Positions 50,963 to 60,110 of a DNA stretch of 64,000 nt are shown here, one piece after another. Both the position numbers and the translations under genes were made by a program. The DNA comes from Neokomagataea tanensis (GTDB taxonomy: Bacteria; Pseudomonadota; Alphaproteobacteria; Acetobacterales; Acetobacteraceae). Position 1 is the stretch's first letter; the number at the start of each line of letters is the position of its first letter. The notes beneath the pieces are model-generated. The model saw only the letters and a program-made list of their open reading frames with translations. It searched no databases and was not told the origin of the DNA. The stretch is taken from positions 2,339,001-2,403,000 of the forward strand of contig NZ_CP032485.1 of NCBI RefSeq assembly GCF_006542335.1, written 5' to 3'.

Positions 50963-51712
50963 TTATACTTCTATATTCATATCAGTCAAACGCATGCAAA
51001 CTAGCTTTTCTAAGGCATGGTCGCGACGGTCGCCTAATAAAAGCAGCTTCTGTCGCATGGCCAGAAGAATATCAGATGTAGCGTCGACCACTGCTTTATG
51101 CCACCAAGCAAGAGCCTCGTCTTGCTGGCCATTTTCCAGCAATAACGTCGCGTAATTGTGCTGACCGCGGTAGTCTCCGCTTTCTGCAGACAATTTATAC
51201 CATTTTGCAGCCGCCGCCCGATCTTGGGCTACAATCCAGCCTTCTTCTAGAAAGCGCGCATATAAATTTATGGATTTGGCATGCCCTTTATGTGCAGCCT
51301 CTTGAAATAATGCACATGCTTTAGCCAAATTGCGTGGCTGACCTATACCCCGCATTACCATAATGCCAAGATTATAACGCCCCCATTCATCACCAGCATG
51401 TGCCGCAGCTGCGTAGCATCGCGCAGCTTCCGTCAAATTCTGGGTACAACCCCACCCAAATTGGTAGCAGCGCCCGCGCATATTATAACCCGGGCCAAAA
51501 CCAGCATTGGCAGCACTGGTAAACCACTCAAGTGCCGCCGCAGGGTCTTTAGGAACGTATATGCTTTCAAGAAGCACCTGCCCCCACTGCACGATTTCCA
51601 GATGGTGGCCTTTCAGCGCCTTCTGACGAATAGCTTCAATATGTGCAGGAAGGGGAGCGGGGGCCGCACGTTTTTCAGGGCGAGCAAACGCTCTTTTGAA
51701 AGCAGACTTCAC
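50963..51712 (-). CDS. Sel1-repeat protein
   Basis: A 249-residue solenoid of about four Sel1/TPR-like repeats: AAALEWFTSAANAGFGPG, EAARCYAAAAHAGDEWG, KACALFQEAAHKGHAKS and AAAKWYKLSAESGDYRG, each with the A-x2-W/L/Y-x2-AA-x-G pattern. No signal peptide; a basic N-terminus. Start is GTG 51712, with a poor ribosome site. Sel1 proteins often adjoin TonB-dependent iron receptors (with PiuC-type dioxygenases) in other bacteria; here the receptor lies just upstream on the same strand but no dioxygenase gene is present. Confidence 0.85.
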   Translation of the reverse strand: MKSAFKRAFARPEKRAAPAPLPAHIEAIRQKALKGHHLEIVQWGQVLLESIYVPKDPAAALEWFTSAANAGFGPGYNMRGRCYQFGWGCTQNLTEAARCYAAAAHAGDEWGRYNLGIMVMRGIGQPRNLAKACALFQEAAHKGHAKSINLYARFLEEGWIVAQDRAAAAKWYKLSAESGDYRGQHNYATLLLENGQQDEALAWWHKAVVDATSDILLAMRQKLLLLGDRRDHALEKLVCMRLTDMNIEV

Positions 51713-51824
51713 GTTAAAGAGCCGTATGAAAAAGCCAACACAGGCGCGCGCATATTATAAAGTCACCTGAAAAATATGTACCTAACAGCAGGCTAGGCCG
51801 CTTTTACACGACCTAGCCCCGGGC

Positions 51825-54227
51825 TCAGTAAGTAGCCGAAATATTAGCCAAGAAGGAGCGGCCAACAGAAGGCGTTGCCCGATCCGAGAATAGATTGCTG
51901 TAATTTAGGCGGTTATCAAGGTTATAACCGTTAAGAGCGATGCGCCAATTCTTCCCGAAATTATGGGAAATAACAGCGTCCCATTCAACCGTAGCAGGGA
52001 CACGGGCTGTATTGGCAGCATTCAACCAAACACCGTCGCGCCACGTTAATCCACCGCCAAAAGTGACATTCCACGGACGGTTAGGTGCAATGGTGTATGT
52101 TGACCAAATGGTTGCTGAATTCTTCGGGGCGTATTGGATACGCTTACCAACATTCGCAGCCGTGAGCGAGCTGACAGTCGTTGCGTCGTAGTATGCGTAC
52201 GTACCGATCATCGTCCAGTTTTTCAGGATTTCTCCAGAAGCACTCAACTCAACACCTTGGTTACGCTGACGATCACTCGACGACGAAACTGTACCGGTTG
52301 ACGCGTCCGTCATAAGAGCATTGCCCTTTTCCAAACGGAATACTGATGCTGTAAAGCCCATACGCCCGTGGAAGGCGTTATACTTTGCGCCCAACTCGTA
52401 AAGACTGCTGCGTTCCGGGCTGAAACCCTGCGTAGAAGACTTTAAAGGCTCGGAGCTGTTGGTCACATACAAACCCAATGGCGTGGTCGACTGAGCCCAG
52501 TTGAAATACACCATCACATCGCTGGTCGGCGTATACATCAGGCTAACCGTTGGGTTAAACGTGCTCTGCATCTGACCGTAAGATACTCCGGCTCCCGTCG
52601 TACCTTCATTAGCAGAATAGTGGCTATCCCAATGATCCCATCGGAAACCACCGCGCACGGAGAACCACGGCGCAAGCCAGATTTGATCCGAGAAAAACGC
52701 ACCAACATCCGTTGCATCCCCGGTTTTATAAAGAGCATGCCCAACACCGGAAATATTAACGAGATTTTTGCTGTATTGACCTACAGTCCCCAAAAGAAGA
52801 CCAGGCTGCGTTGAGGACGGATTAATCAGACTTGTAGTATCCGATTGCGTACCATTCAAACCATTGAAATTATAGGCATAATTTGTACGTCTGTCGTAGA
52901 CGTGCGCAATATCAACACCGGCAATAACCTCATGACGCAAGCGGCCCGTTGAGAATTTAGCTACGCCAGAGAAGACGTCCTGCACAGACCAGTCATTTTG
53001 CTGGTACGGCTCTGGACCGCCCAGATGCCCACGTCGATTAATGCGCGCTGCAGATGGGTTAGTGAAGAACTCTGCTGCACAGGTCGTATCACACCCCGGC
53101 TGTGACGCAGAGAAATAACGACTATACATCCCGCCACGCAGATCGTTGTACAAAGTGATGTATTTGCTCAAATCGAACTTAAGCCGTCCCGTCAGCATAT
53201 CAACGTTCGAGACATCTTGGTCGTAGGTCGTACCGTACCAATTATTGCGGTTCAGTCCGAACTCCGTTGCGGGCTTTGCAATTGCAGTGCCCGGCTTAGT
53301 GATAACTGGCACACCATAATCGGGAATGCGATTATCCGTTTGGTGGAAATATTCGAGTGTAAATGTTGTGCGCTTGCCAAGACCAAACGCAATAGAGGGC
53401 GCTATACCCCAGCGATGTGAATACACATCGTTTCGACCGACTGTATTGTTCTCATTACCCATTCCAGTAATACGGACAGCCGTTGATTCACCAATTTGCT
53501 TATTAAAATCGAGAGTGCCGCGTGCATAATCACCTGAGCCACCCGACAGGCTGGCTCCGTAACTGTCTCCCAAATGGGCAACCTTGGTCGTGATATTAAT
53601 GGCACCACCAGTCGTACCGTTTCCGAATACTTCGGACGAGGGGCCTTTAATAACAGTTACATGGTCGTAATCGAAGCTATCACGAGTATAGACACCAAAG
53701 TCCCTAAGGCCGTTTTCATAAATATCGTTTTGTGCTTGAAAACCGCGGATCAAAAACTGATCGCCAGCCATCCCGCCTTCACCCTCACCAACGGAGGCCG
53801 TGATGCCCGGAACGTTACGGAGGGCTTCATCCAAAGACTTTACGTTCTGCTGCTCCATAAGAGCTTTCGGCACGACGTTAATTGTCTGAGGCGTATGCAA
53901 TACATCTTGCGGCATACGGCTGATACCCATAGGGGCCTGCAAAATGTTCATCGGAGAGGCCACAACGTGCAGATACTCTGTCTCTGCTGCGGTGGCTTCC
54001 ATACTGTTTGGCACAGCAGTCGGGGTTGCTGGTACTGCCGGCGCTACTTTCTGCGGCACTGCTTTCGTCGCTGCAGTGCTGTTCAAAAGTTGAGCGCGCT
54101 TAGTCGATGGATGCCGCACTTTATGATGGTGAACAGCTGCTTGAGCGTTAACACCAGAACACACCAATGTCAGACCAGCTGCTAAGGACAACGAGCCCAA
54201 AGGTCGCATGGAAGATTTTAAATGCAT
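51825..54227 (-). CDS. TonB-dependent siderophore receptor
   Basis: An 800-residue outer-membrane receptor. Signal peptide (MHLKSSMRPLGSLSLAAGL, cleavage near VNAQA), a His/Pro/Ala-rich linker, a TonB-box-like EYLHVVASP, the plug domain (TPQTINVVPKALMEQQN; LRNVPGITASVGEGEGG; FLIRGF; VTVIKGPSSEVFG; GGAINITTK) and a 22-strand barrel ending NISATY. It imports ferric siderophores; the ligand is unknown. ATG 54227 is preferred because an upstream ATG (54275) lies over the Fur-like box. Followed by the Sel1 gene. Confidence 0.93.
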   Translation of the reverse strand: MHLKSSMRPLGSLSLAAGLTLVCSGVNAQAAVHHHKVRHPSTKRAQLLNSTAATKAVPQKVAPAVPATPTAVPNSMEATAAETEYLHVVASPMNILQAPMGISRMPQDVLHTPQTINVVPKALMEQQNVKSLDEALRNVPGITASVGEGEGGMAGDQFLIRGFQAQNDIYENGLRDFGVYTRDSFDYDHVTVIKGPSSEVFGNGTTGGAINITTKVAHLGDSYGASLSGGSGDYARGTLDFNKQIGESTAVRITGMGNENNTVGRNDVYSHRWGIAPSIAFGLGKRTTFTLEYFHQTDNRIPDYGVPVITKPGTAIAKPATEFGLNRNNWYGTTYDQDVSNVDMLTGRLKFDLSKYITLYNDLRGGMYSRYFSASQPGCDTTCAAEFFTNPSAARINRRGHLGGPEPYQQNDWSVQDVFSGVAKFSTGRLRHEVIAGVDIAHVYDRRTNYAYNFNGLNGTQSDTTSLINPSSTQPGLLLGTVGQYSKNLVNISGVGHALYKTGDATDVGAFFSDQIWLAPWFSVRGGFRWDHWDSHYSANEGTTGAGVSYGQMQSTFNPTVSLMYTPTSDVMVYFNWAQSTTPLGLYVTNSSEPLKSSTQGFSPERSSLYELGAKYNAFHGRMGFTASVFRLEKGNALMTDASTGTVSSSSDRQRNQGVELSASGEILKNWTMIGTYAYYDATTVSSLTAANVGKRIQYAPKNSATIWSTYTIAPNRPWNVTFGGGLTWRDGVWLNAANTARVPATVEWDAVISHNFGKNWRIALNGYNLDNRLNYSNLFSDRATPSVGRSFLANISATY

Positions 54228-54277
54228 TTCACTGAGATCCTGCAAAAAAAATAAAGCTGGGTCTTTAAAACTCAAGT

Positions 54278-54296
54278 GATAATGATTCTCAATGTT
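54278..54296. promoter_or_regulatory. Fur-box-like site upstream of the siderophore receptor
   Basis: GATAATGATTCTCAATGTT matches the classical 19-base Fur consensus at 14 of 19 positions, with the left half exact. It lies about 50 bases before the receptor start. Iron repression is expected. Beyond it, the spacer to 54522 is very AT-rich and has no gene. Confidence 0.7.
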
Positions 54297-54522
54297 GAGA
54301 TGGGGTATTTTTACATTTTAAGAAATAAATTAGACATAATGTGACATATTAGGCGCAGATAAAATTTAGAAATAAATTTAAAATAAATACCCACCACTTA
54401 ATAAAAAAACTTTTATAATAAAGAAAATAATAATATATTTTTATTATTATATATTTAAATTAATTTTAATAATTAGTTATTTGTTTGTATTTTTATTAAA
54501 AATTACTGGTTTTTATATTTTT

Positions 54523-55655
54523 CTACCAAGATTTTGCTTTTATTATTTCAGATATACATGTCGTATATCGACCAGAGCGGAATGCAGATCGTGGAATCCA
54601 GTTCTGTTTTATACCGATAGAGGAGGCTCGAAGAGTCCCGGTGCCGAACCGGGCGTTAATATGATCCATTATTTTCATAGCCATCTTCGACGTTTCAGGC
54701 TGTCGCTTCATGAACAATTCACTTTGCATGCCCATGGGTCGTAGGTCCGTTAGGATAACCCCCGCTTTGAAATAACGATAATGAGGCAACCACGCGGCTT
54801 TACCAAAAACTGCCGCATGTTGGATCAGGTCGCGCGTATCCGACGTAGGTTCGATATTCCCACCAATATGCTTGTAATATTTAGGGTCGCTACTGTTTGG
54901 GTTCGTTTGAAGAAAGACCGATATATGCGCAGCCTCCAGATTTTCAGACCTTAGCTTTTCAGCTGCGCGCGTTGCGTAGCATGCAAGGGCTTCACGGATC
55001 TCGTTCCATTCCGTCAAAAGCCGCCCGAATGTTCTGGTCGATGCGATGCTCTTCCGCGCGGATGCAACATCCGACAGCGCAAGACATGATTGTCCCTTAA
55101 GCTCAGCCTGCACACGCGCACCAACGACCGTAAGTAATTTTCGCGCTACCTTGGGATCAAGCTCGACGAAATCGGCAATGGTTTGAACGCCCATCATTTG
55201 GAGCTTTTTAACGGTTTTACGCCCGATACCCCAAACTTCTTCGATACTTGTAACGGCGTACCATTCCTGACGGATTTGCACGTTCGTCAGGTCGCAAAGT
55301 CCACCAAAACGCATGCTGCTCTTAGCAAGGCCATTGGCGAGTTTGGCAATAGTTTTAGTGGGCCCCCAACCTATACAAGTAGGGATTTTAGCGTGGCACC
55401 ACACAGCATCACGTATTTCTGCGCAGCGCTCATGCAAATCGCCTGGCAAAGCATCAAGGTCCAAGAACATTTCATCGATAGAGTAGGGCTCTACCGTAGG
55501 AACATGATCTTGCAGCACCTCGTACATCCGGCGCGACATATCTGCATACAAAGCATAATTTGATGAGTACCACGCTACCGACCGTACTTCGGGCCTTTGA
55601 CGAGCAATATGCCAAGGCTCCCCCATTTTAACCCCGAGGACTTTGGCTTCGCTGT
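54523..55655 (-). pseudogene. umuC: UmuC-type error-prone DNA polymerase, 5' end lost
   Basis: The minus-strand frame from NSEAKVLGVKMGEPWHIAR (start at about 55655) to the end is a good UmuC: SSNYALYADMSRRMYEVL, EPYSIDEMFLDLD, GWGPTKTIAKLANGLAK, VWGIGRKTVKKL, then the little-finger and DUF4113 parts (NARFGTGTLR, SRRYTT-like GRYTT end). The first ~45 residues, including the catalytic Asp of the FALVDxNNFY motif, are gone; upstream the frame runs antisense through the recombinase gene without similarity. The polymerase should be dead. No missing 5' piece is found elsewhere in the window. Confidence 0.88.
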
Positions 55656-55683
55656 TATGCGGAATTGGGAGGACGATACACAC

Positions 55684-55712
55684 ACCTCCTGCTAGCATGC
55701 CAACGTGGAGGT
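55684..55712 (+). promoter_or_regulatory. Possible hairpin hiding the recombinase ribosome site
   Basis: ACCTCC (55684-55689) is the exact complement of GGAGGT (55707-55712), which holds the ribosome site for the ATG at 55720. Pairing would block translation initiation. The stem is only six base pairs with a 17-base loop, so this is tentative. Confidence 0.4.
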
Positions 55713-55719
55713 CGCAGTC

Positions 55720-56760
55720 ATGTCGCAGAAAACAGTGCACCAAGCGGAAGCTCAGATTGAAAGCTGGATCGCATTGCAGCGCGATCTCGGTAAAGCACCC
55801 AATACTGTTATTGCTTATGGAAGAGGGGTGCGCGATTTTGCCGCATTCTGCTGCATGGAAAGTTTCGACCTCCTTGAAGCGCGGAAAGGGACCATCGCTG
55901 CGTATTTGCATCACCTGCGTTCCCGCCCCCCGAGGGGCGGGAACGCAGGTGATGCAGGTCATGCATGCGCCACGTCTCCTATAATGGCAAACGCCTCATT
56001 GCGACACAGACTAACGATTATCCGACTGTTCTATGACCACCTTGTAGAAGAGGGGCTGCGCGGCACAAACCCCGTACCTCGCGGCCTCCGAGGAGCTATT
56101 GATGGATCCCGCCATCAGGGCGCACGTGGCCTAGTACCAGTCCACCGATCCCTTCCATGGATTCCTTCTGAAGAGCAGTGGCTAACAATCTTAGAGGCAG
56201 CACGAAGCGAGCCGATCCGCAACCGTCTCATGTTAGCATTCGCCTATGACTGCGCACTAAGGCGTGAGGAGCTATGTGCGTTAGAAACTTCAGACATAGA
56301 TCCTGCGCAGAAATTGATAACGATCCGCGCTGAAACAACAAAAACAAAAGCTGGCCGCGTCGTCCCTTACTCTGCTGTTACAGGGGAGTTACTTACCGTA
56401 TACCTTCGCGAACGTCGTGCCCTGAGTCGATCAAGAGGGCCACTCTTCCTATCGACCTCTCCACGAAATCTAACGATGCCAATCACCAAATGGACTTGGT
56501 CGAAAGTCGTGCGTGCCTTGGGAGTGAGGGCCGGCGAGCCGAAGCTCAGCACCCACACGATGCGGCATCTGTGTCTGACGGATCTGGCTCGGGTAGGATG
56601 GGACATACATGAGATCGCTCGATTTGCTGGCCATAGAAGTGTACAGACCACACTGCTTTATATTCACCTCAGCGCGCGCGACCTTTCGGCTAAGTTTGCT
56701 GCAACCGCTGCGGAACTACACGAAGCGCGACTTGCCTCAATCATGGAGGTACCACAATGA
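55720..56760 (+). CDS. Tyrosine recombinase, Tn554 TnpA-like
   Basis: A 346-residue site-specific recombinase. An N-terminal SAM-like core-binding domain (VIAYGRGVRDFAAFC; ANASLRHRLTIIRLFYDHL) precedes the catalytic domain with the full set: Arg in YDCALRREEL, Lys in TKTKAGRVV, HTMRH, GHRSVQTT and the Tyr of LLYIHLS. Size and its overlap (ATGA) with a second, larger recombinase match the TnpA-TnpB pair of Tn554-family elements. GTG 55705 is in frame, but GGAGG is correctly spaced for ATG 55720. A perfect 50-base palindrome lies within codons 63-79. Confidence 0.88.
   Translation: MSQKTVHQAEAQIESWIALQRDLGKAPNTVIAYGRGVRDFAAFCCMESFDLLEARKGTIAAYLHHLRSRPPRGGNAGDAGHACATSPIMANASLRHRLTIIRLFYDHLVEEGLRGTNPVPRGLRGAIDGSRHQGARGLVPVHRSLPWIPSEEQWLTILEAARSEPIRNRLMLAFAYDCALRREELCALETSDIDPAQKLITIRAETTKTKAGRVVPYSAVTGELLTVYLRERRALSRSRGPLFLSTSPRNLTMPITKWTWSKVVRALGVRAGEPKLSTHTMRHLCLTDLARVGWDIHEIARFAGHRSVQTTLLYIHLSARDLSAKFAATAAELHEARLASIMEVPQ
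55907..55956. repeat. Perfect palindrome, 23-bp arms with CCGA loop, inside recombinase gene
   Basis: Bases 55907-55929 and 55934-55956 are exact reverse complements; the loop is 55930-55933. The arms are GC-rich in the centre (CCCGCCCC/GGGGCGGG). It is in frame and encodes roughly HHLRSRPPRGGNAGDAG. Such a stem would be very stable in mRNA and can extrude as a cruciform in DNA. Confidence 0.95.
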
Positions 56761-59015
56761 GTATGTGCACTGATAAGTCCGCACCGTCTAGCAACGACTT
56801 CTGGGAAGCTACGCTCCCAACTGAACGATCGCCTGATCTGTCAATGCCTGAACACAATGCTTTGACCATTCTGGAGGAGCTGTTTGCTAAGCACCACACT
56901 CAACGACCGAAGAAGATCGCCTCCGATCTACAGCGACTTTTATTCCCTCTTGAAGCCGCCCTTGACCGCATAAAGACCGCAGCCGCTCCTAGAAACTCTG
57001 CATTGCGGGTAATGATGCAAGAGCTCATCATACGGCGGCGGGCATACTGGGCATGGTCTCAAAATGATTGGAAGGACGTGTTGGGCGCAACCGAAGGCGC
57101 GTTTCATAAGCGCAATGGCTGCCACGGTAATTGCCGACAGTATGTTATGATGATCGCCTATCGCCTAGGAGGCTTCGACCGCCTAGAAGACGTTGGAACC
57201 TTTTTCCAGTATCGATTAGCTTTGAAGGTGTTCGGTCGCAAAGATGTCGATGCGGTAGACGAGCGAGTACGGAATGAGATGCGTTCAATGGGCTTTCAGT
57301 CCAAAACGCCTCGTGGTCTGAGGTCTGCACTTTACTCCGCGTTGCTTTATCAAAGGTCGAGCCGTCTAGAGGATGTAACGCTCAAAACTTTGCGTCGCGT
57401 AGCGTCAAGCGATGTAAAAAGTATTCGCACGGGTGCGGCCTCTCTTTCGCGAGTATTGGAACGGCTAGGAACGATCGAACGAGGTTTTTGTCTTCGACAG
57501 GAAGAACGCCGACGCCCACCAGACGAACGTAAAGCCATCGAGGGCGTCCCTGACGAATGGCTGAGCTGGTGTGATCGATGGCGTGTAACTACTACCGCTG
57601 CTCCATCTTCGGTTACGAGTATTTATTATGGCATTCTCAAATGTGGTCGATGGCTTGGAGATCAGCATCCGGATATCCAATCACCAGCGCAATGGGATCG
57701 AGCACTTGCGCTCGAATATGCTGCCGTCGTCATGAAAATGCGGATAGGTGATTGGGCGACGCCGGCCGGTGGCTCTACGTGCAGAATCGGTGAGCCTATG
57801 AAACCATCAGCAATTGCCGCCAACCTCCGTTGCATAAGAGCCTTCTTTAACGACTTGCAGGGATGGGAATGGATTGCGCGCCGCTTCACTCCAGCACAAA
57901 CGCTTGTGCCGTCTCGCAGCATATTGGCAAAAATTGGTCCGGCGCCTCGGGTTATTGCCGATGATGTCTGGGCAAAACTGATATGGGCTGCTTTGAACTT
58001 AACGAAAACGGATCTTCAAGATCGGTCAAAGCGTGTGGGATGGGCAGACCAGCCACCTCGTTATCCTCTCGCCATGGTACGTGCAGTGGCAACTTTATGG
58101 CTGTTCGGCGGTCTAAGGCGCGACGAGATCTACCGCATGCGAGTGGGTGGAATACGATGGTCACCCTCTGCGGACGGCGAGAAGACTTCTCAGACCTGTC
58201 TCTTAGATGTGCCAGTCAACAAAACTAGCCGTGCCTTCACCAAACCCGTGGACCCTATCGTCGGAACGGCAATCGAGAAATGGGAGGCCGAACGACTACC
58301 GCACCCATACTCTGTCGATGATAAAACCGGCGAGCGGGTCAACTGGCTTTTCGTTTATAAAGGACGCCGTATGGGTGCCGCCTACATCAATCGTGCCCTC
58401 ATTCCACTCTTGTGCGCCAAGGGTGGTGTGCCTGAAAGAGACGCTCGCGGACGGATCACCAGCCACCGGGCTCGGGCAACAATCGCAACGCAACTCTTTA
58501 ATGCGAAAGAGCCGCTGTCGCTATTCGAGCTCCAAGCTTGGCTCGGCCACACCTCGCCGCAAGCAACGCAGTATTACGCGGCCGTTACGCCTACGAAGCT
58601 AGCCCGGTCGTTCGAACAAGCTGGTTACTTCGAGCGCAACATACGCACGATCGAAGTGCTTATCGATCCGGCGGCGCGACAGACGAGCCCCGAAGGCTCT
58701 GCAGAACCTTGGCAGTATTATGACCTAGGGCACGGCTATTGCACTTATGATTTCTTTGATCAGTGCGCGCACCGTATGGCGTGTGCCAAATGCTCATTTT
58801 ACGAACCAAAAGAGTCGGCGCGCATGCAGGCTCTGGAAGCGCAAGGTAACCTCAAAAAAATGTCTCAGAATATCCCCATGACCCCAACGGAACTAGAAGC
58901 TGTGAATGAGGGCGAGCGGTTGATGGCAGCCTTGGTCGCTGGCCTGGAACATGTGCAAACCCCAGACGGAAGGACGCGTCAGCAGATCGAAGCAAAGAAC
59001 TCAGGAGTGCCCTGA
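56757..59015 (+). CDS. Large tyrosine recombinase, Tn554 TnpB-like
   Basis: A 752-residue recombinase. After a long N-terminal region (about 1-420) comes the catalytic domain: Arg in LFGGLRRDEIYRM, Lys in VPVNKTSRAF, TSHRARAT, GHTSPQATQ and Tyr in QYYAAV. A C-terminal Cys-rich cluster (GYCTYDFFDQCAHRMACAKCSFYEPKES, quoted in pieces: CTYDFFDQCAHRMAC, then AKCSFY) followed by a helical tail is typical of TnpB-like members and probably binds zinc. It overlaps the TnpA-like gene by four bases. The third partner (tnpC) of Tn554 is absent. Confidence 0.87.
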   Translation: MSMCTDKSAPSSNDFWEATLPTERSPDLSMPEHNALTILEELFAKHHTQRPKKIASDLQRLLFPLEAALDRIKTAAAPRNSALRVMMQELIIRRRAYWAWSQNDWKDVLGATEGAFHKRNGCHGNCRQYVMMIAYRLGGFDRLEDVGTFFQYRLALKVFGRKDVDAVDERVRNEMRSMGFQSKTPRGLRSALYSALLYQRSSRLEDVTLKTLRRVASSDVKSIRTGAASLSRVLERLGTIERGFCLRQEERRRPPDERKAIEGVPDEWLSWCDRWRVTTTAAPSSVTSIYYGILKCGRWLGDQHPDIQSPAQWDRALALEYAAVVMKMRIGDWATPAGGSTCRIGEPMKPSAIAANLRCIRAFFNDLQGWEWIARRFTPAQTLVPSRSILAKIGPAPRVIADDVWAKLIWAALNLTKTDLQDRSKRVGWADQPPRYPLAMVRAVATLWLFGGLRRDEIYRMRVGGIRWSPSADGEKTSQTCLLDVPVNKTSRAFTKPVDPIVGTAIEKWEAERLPHPYSVDDKTGERVNWLFVYKGRRMGAAYINRALIPLLCAKGGVPERDARGRITSHRARATIATQLFNAKEPLSLFELQAWLGHTSPQATQYYAAVTPTKLARSFEQAGYFERNIRTIEVLIDPAARQTSPEGSAEPWQYYDLGHGYCTYDFFDQCAHRMACAKCSFYEPKESARMQALEAQGNLKKMSQNIPMTPTELEAVNEGERLMAALVAGLEHVQTPDGRTRQQIEAKNSGVP

Positions 59016-59086
59016 GACGAAGACTCAATATGGACCCCTATTACAAAGTTAGGTTCAGGGCGGAAATATCCCAGTTGATTGATGTT

Positions 59087-59345
59087 TCAGACGTTATAAA
59101 TTCCGAATTGTCTTTCGATTAAACGCACGTCCCCCATGATGCCGCCTTGGAACAAGAAGAATTTGGCCTGTCTTTTTTTAGGGCTCGCATGACCTCGAAA
59201 CCTTTCACGGTCGCATAAGCAGTTTTCAGGCTTTTGAAGCCCCGAACCGGTTTGATCAGTTGTTAAGTCTGCCGCGATTAGCTTCGATCACGCTGTTTAG
59301 ATATTTTGAACTGCCCCGGGCCTTCTGGAGACGTTTTTATCGGAA
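59087..59345 (-). pseudogene. IS6-family transposase, C-terminal remnant A
   Basis: On the minus strand, segments KYLNSVIEANRGRL, LIKPVRGFKSLKTAYATVKG, GFEVMRALKK and GGIMGDVRLIERQFG are recognisable as the C-terminus of an IS6 (IS26/IS240-type) DDE transposase, but they fall in different frames, so at least two single-base deletions are present. Near 59038-59060 the sequence TTACAAAGTTAGGTTCAGG resembles the terminal repeat seen at 60631. Confidence 0.8.
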
Positions 59346-59372
59346 TTAAGCGGCTAAAGCATGCGTTAAATT

Positions 59373-60110
59373 CTATTGGTAGAGGCGTGCTTCAGCCTCT
59401 GCGGGTGTGATATTACCGATGGACGAGAGAATACGGCGATTATTGAACCAATCGACCCATTTGAGGGTTGCAAGTTCAACGTCGCGTTTTCCTTTCCATG
59501 GCCCTTGCCGATAGATCAGCTCGGTTTTGTAGAGACCGTTAATCGTCTCTGCGAGCGCATTGTCATAGGAATCCCCGACACTGCCTACGGATGCGACAAG
59601 CCCTGCTTCGGCAAGGCGTTGTGTGTAGCGCAGACTGGCATATTGACTGCCGCGATCGGAGTGATAGGTGATTGAGAACCTACGGGATTTCGCGTGGCTA
59701 ATACTTGTTCCAAAGCATCAAGAACAAACGCGGTTTCAGCACTGGACGAGACGCGCCAGCCAACGATCACACGGGCAAACACATCAATGATAACAGCAAC
59801 ATAAACAAAGTCTTGCCGTGTAGAGACGTAGGCAAAGTTAGACACCCATAATTGGTTTGGGGCAGGAGCCCAAAACTGGCGGTGTACCAGATCCTCTGGG
59901 CAGAGGTCATGCGGCGTCAGGCCGCGTGGTTTTGAACTATTTTCCGCGCACAGCCCCCTTGAGGTCCATGCGCTTCATTAAACAACGTGCCACCGTGATT
60001 TTCTCACGTTTGAGTTGATGCCAGACTTTACGAGCCCCATACACACAGAAATTCTCGGTCCAAATTTGTCGAATATGCGTGCACAGTGTTTCATCCCTTT
60101 GAGCGGTGTG
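59373..60110 (-). pseudogene. IS3-family OrfB transposase, broken
   Basis: On the minus strand the integrase core is readable in pieces: ENFCVYGARKVWHQLKREKI, ending at a stop after VRGK; then KPRGLTPHDLCPEDL, WVSNFAYVSTRQDFVYVAV, IDVFARVIVGWRVS; then YHSDRGSQYASLRYTQRLAE, GSVGDSYDNALAETINGLYK and WFNNRRILSSIGNITPAEAE, ending at stop 59373. Two frameshifts split it, and the N-terminus plus OrfA are missing at the junction near 60105. It is an inactive relic of an IS3-type element. Confidence 0.88.

Noticed and set aside
55656..55962. N-terminal 100 codons of the long minus-strand frame leading into umuC
   Set aside because: They are antisense to the recombinase and cross the palindrome; no DNA-polymerase similarity, so not a real N-terminus.
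59376..59675. Plus-strand 99-codon frame in the IS region
   Set aside because: It is the complement of the IS3 OrfB C-terminus.
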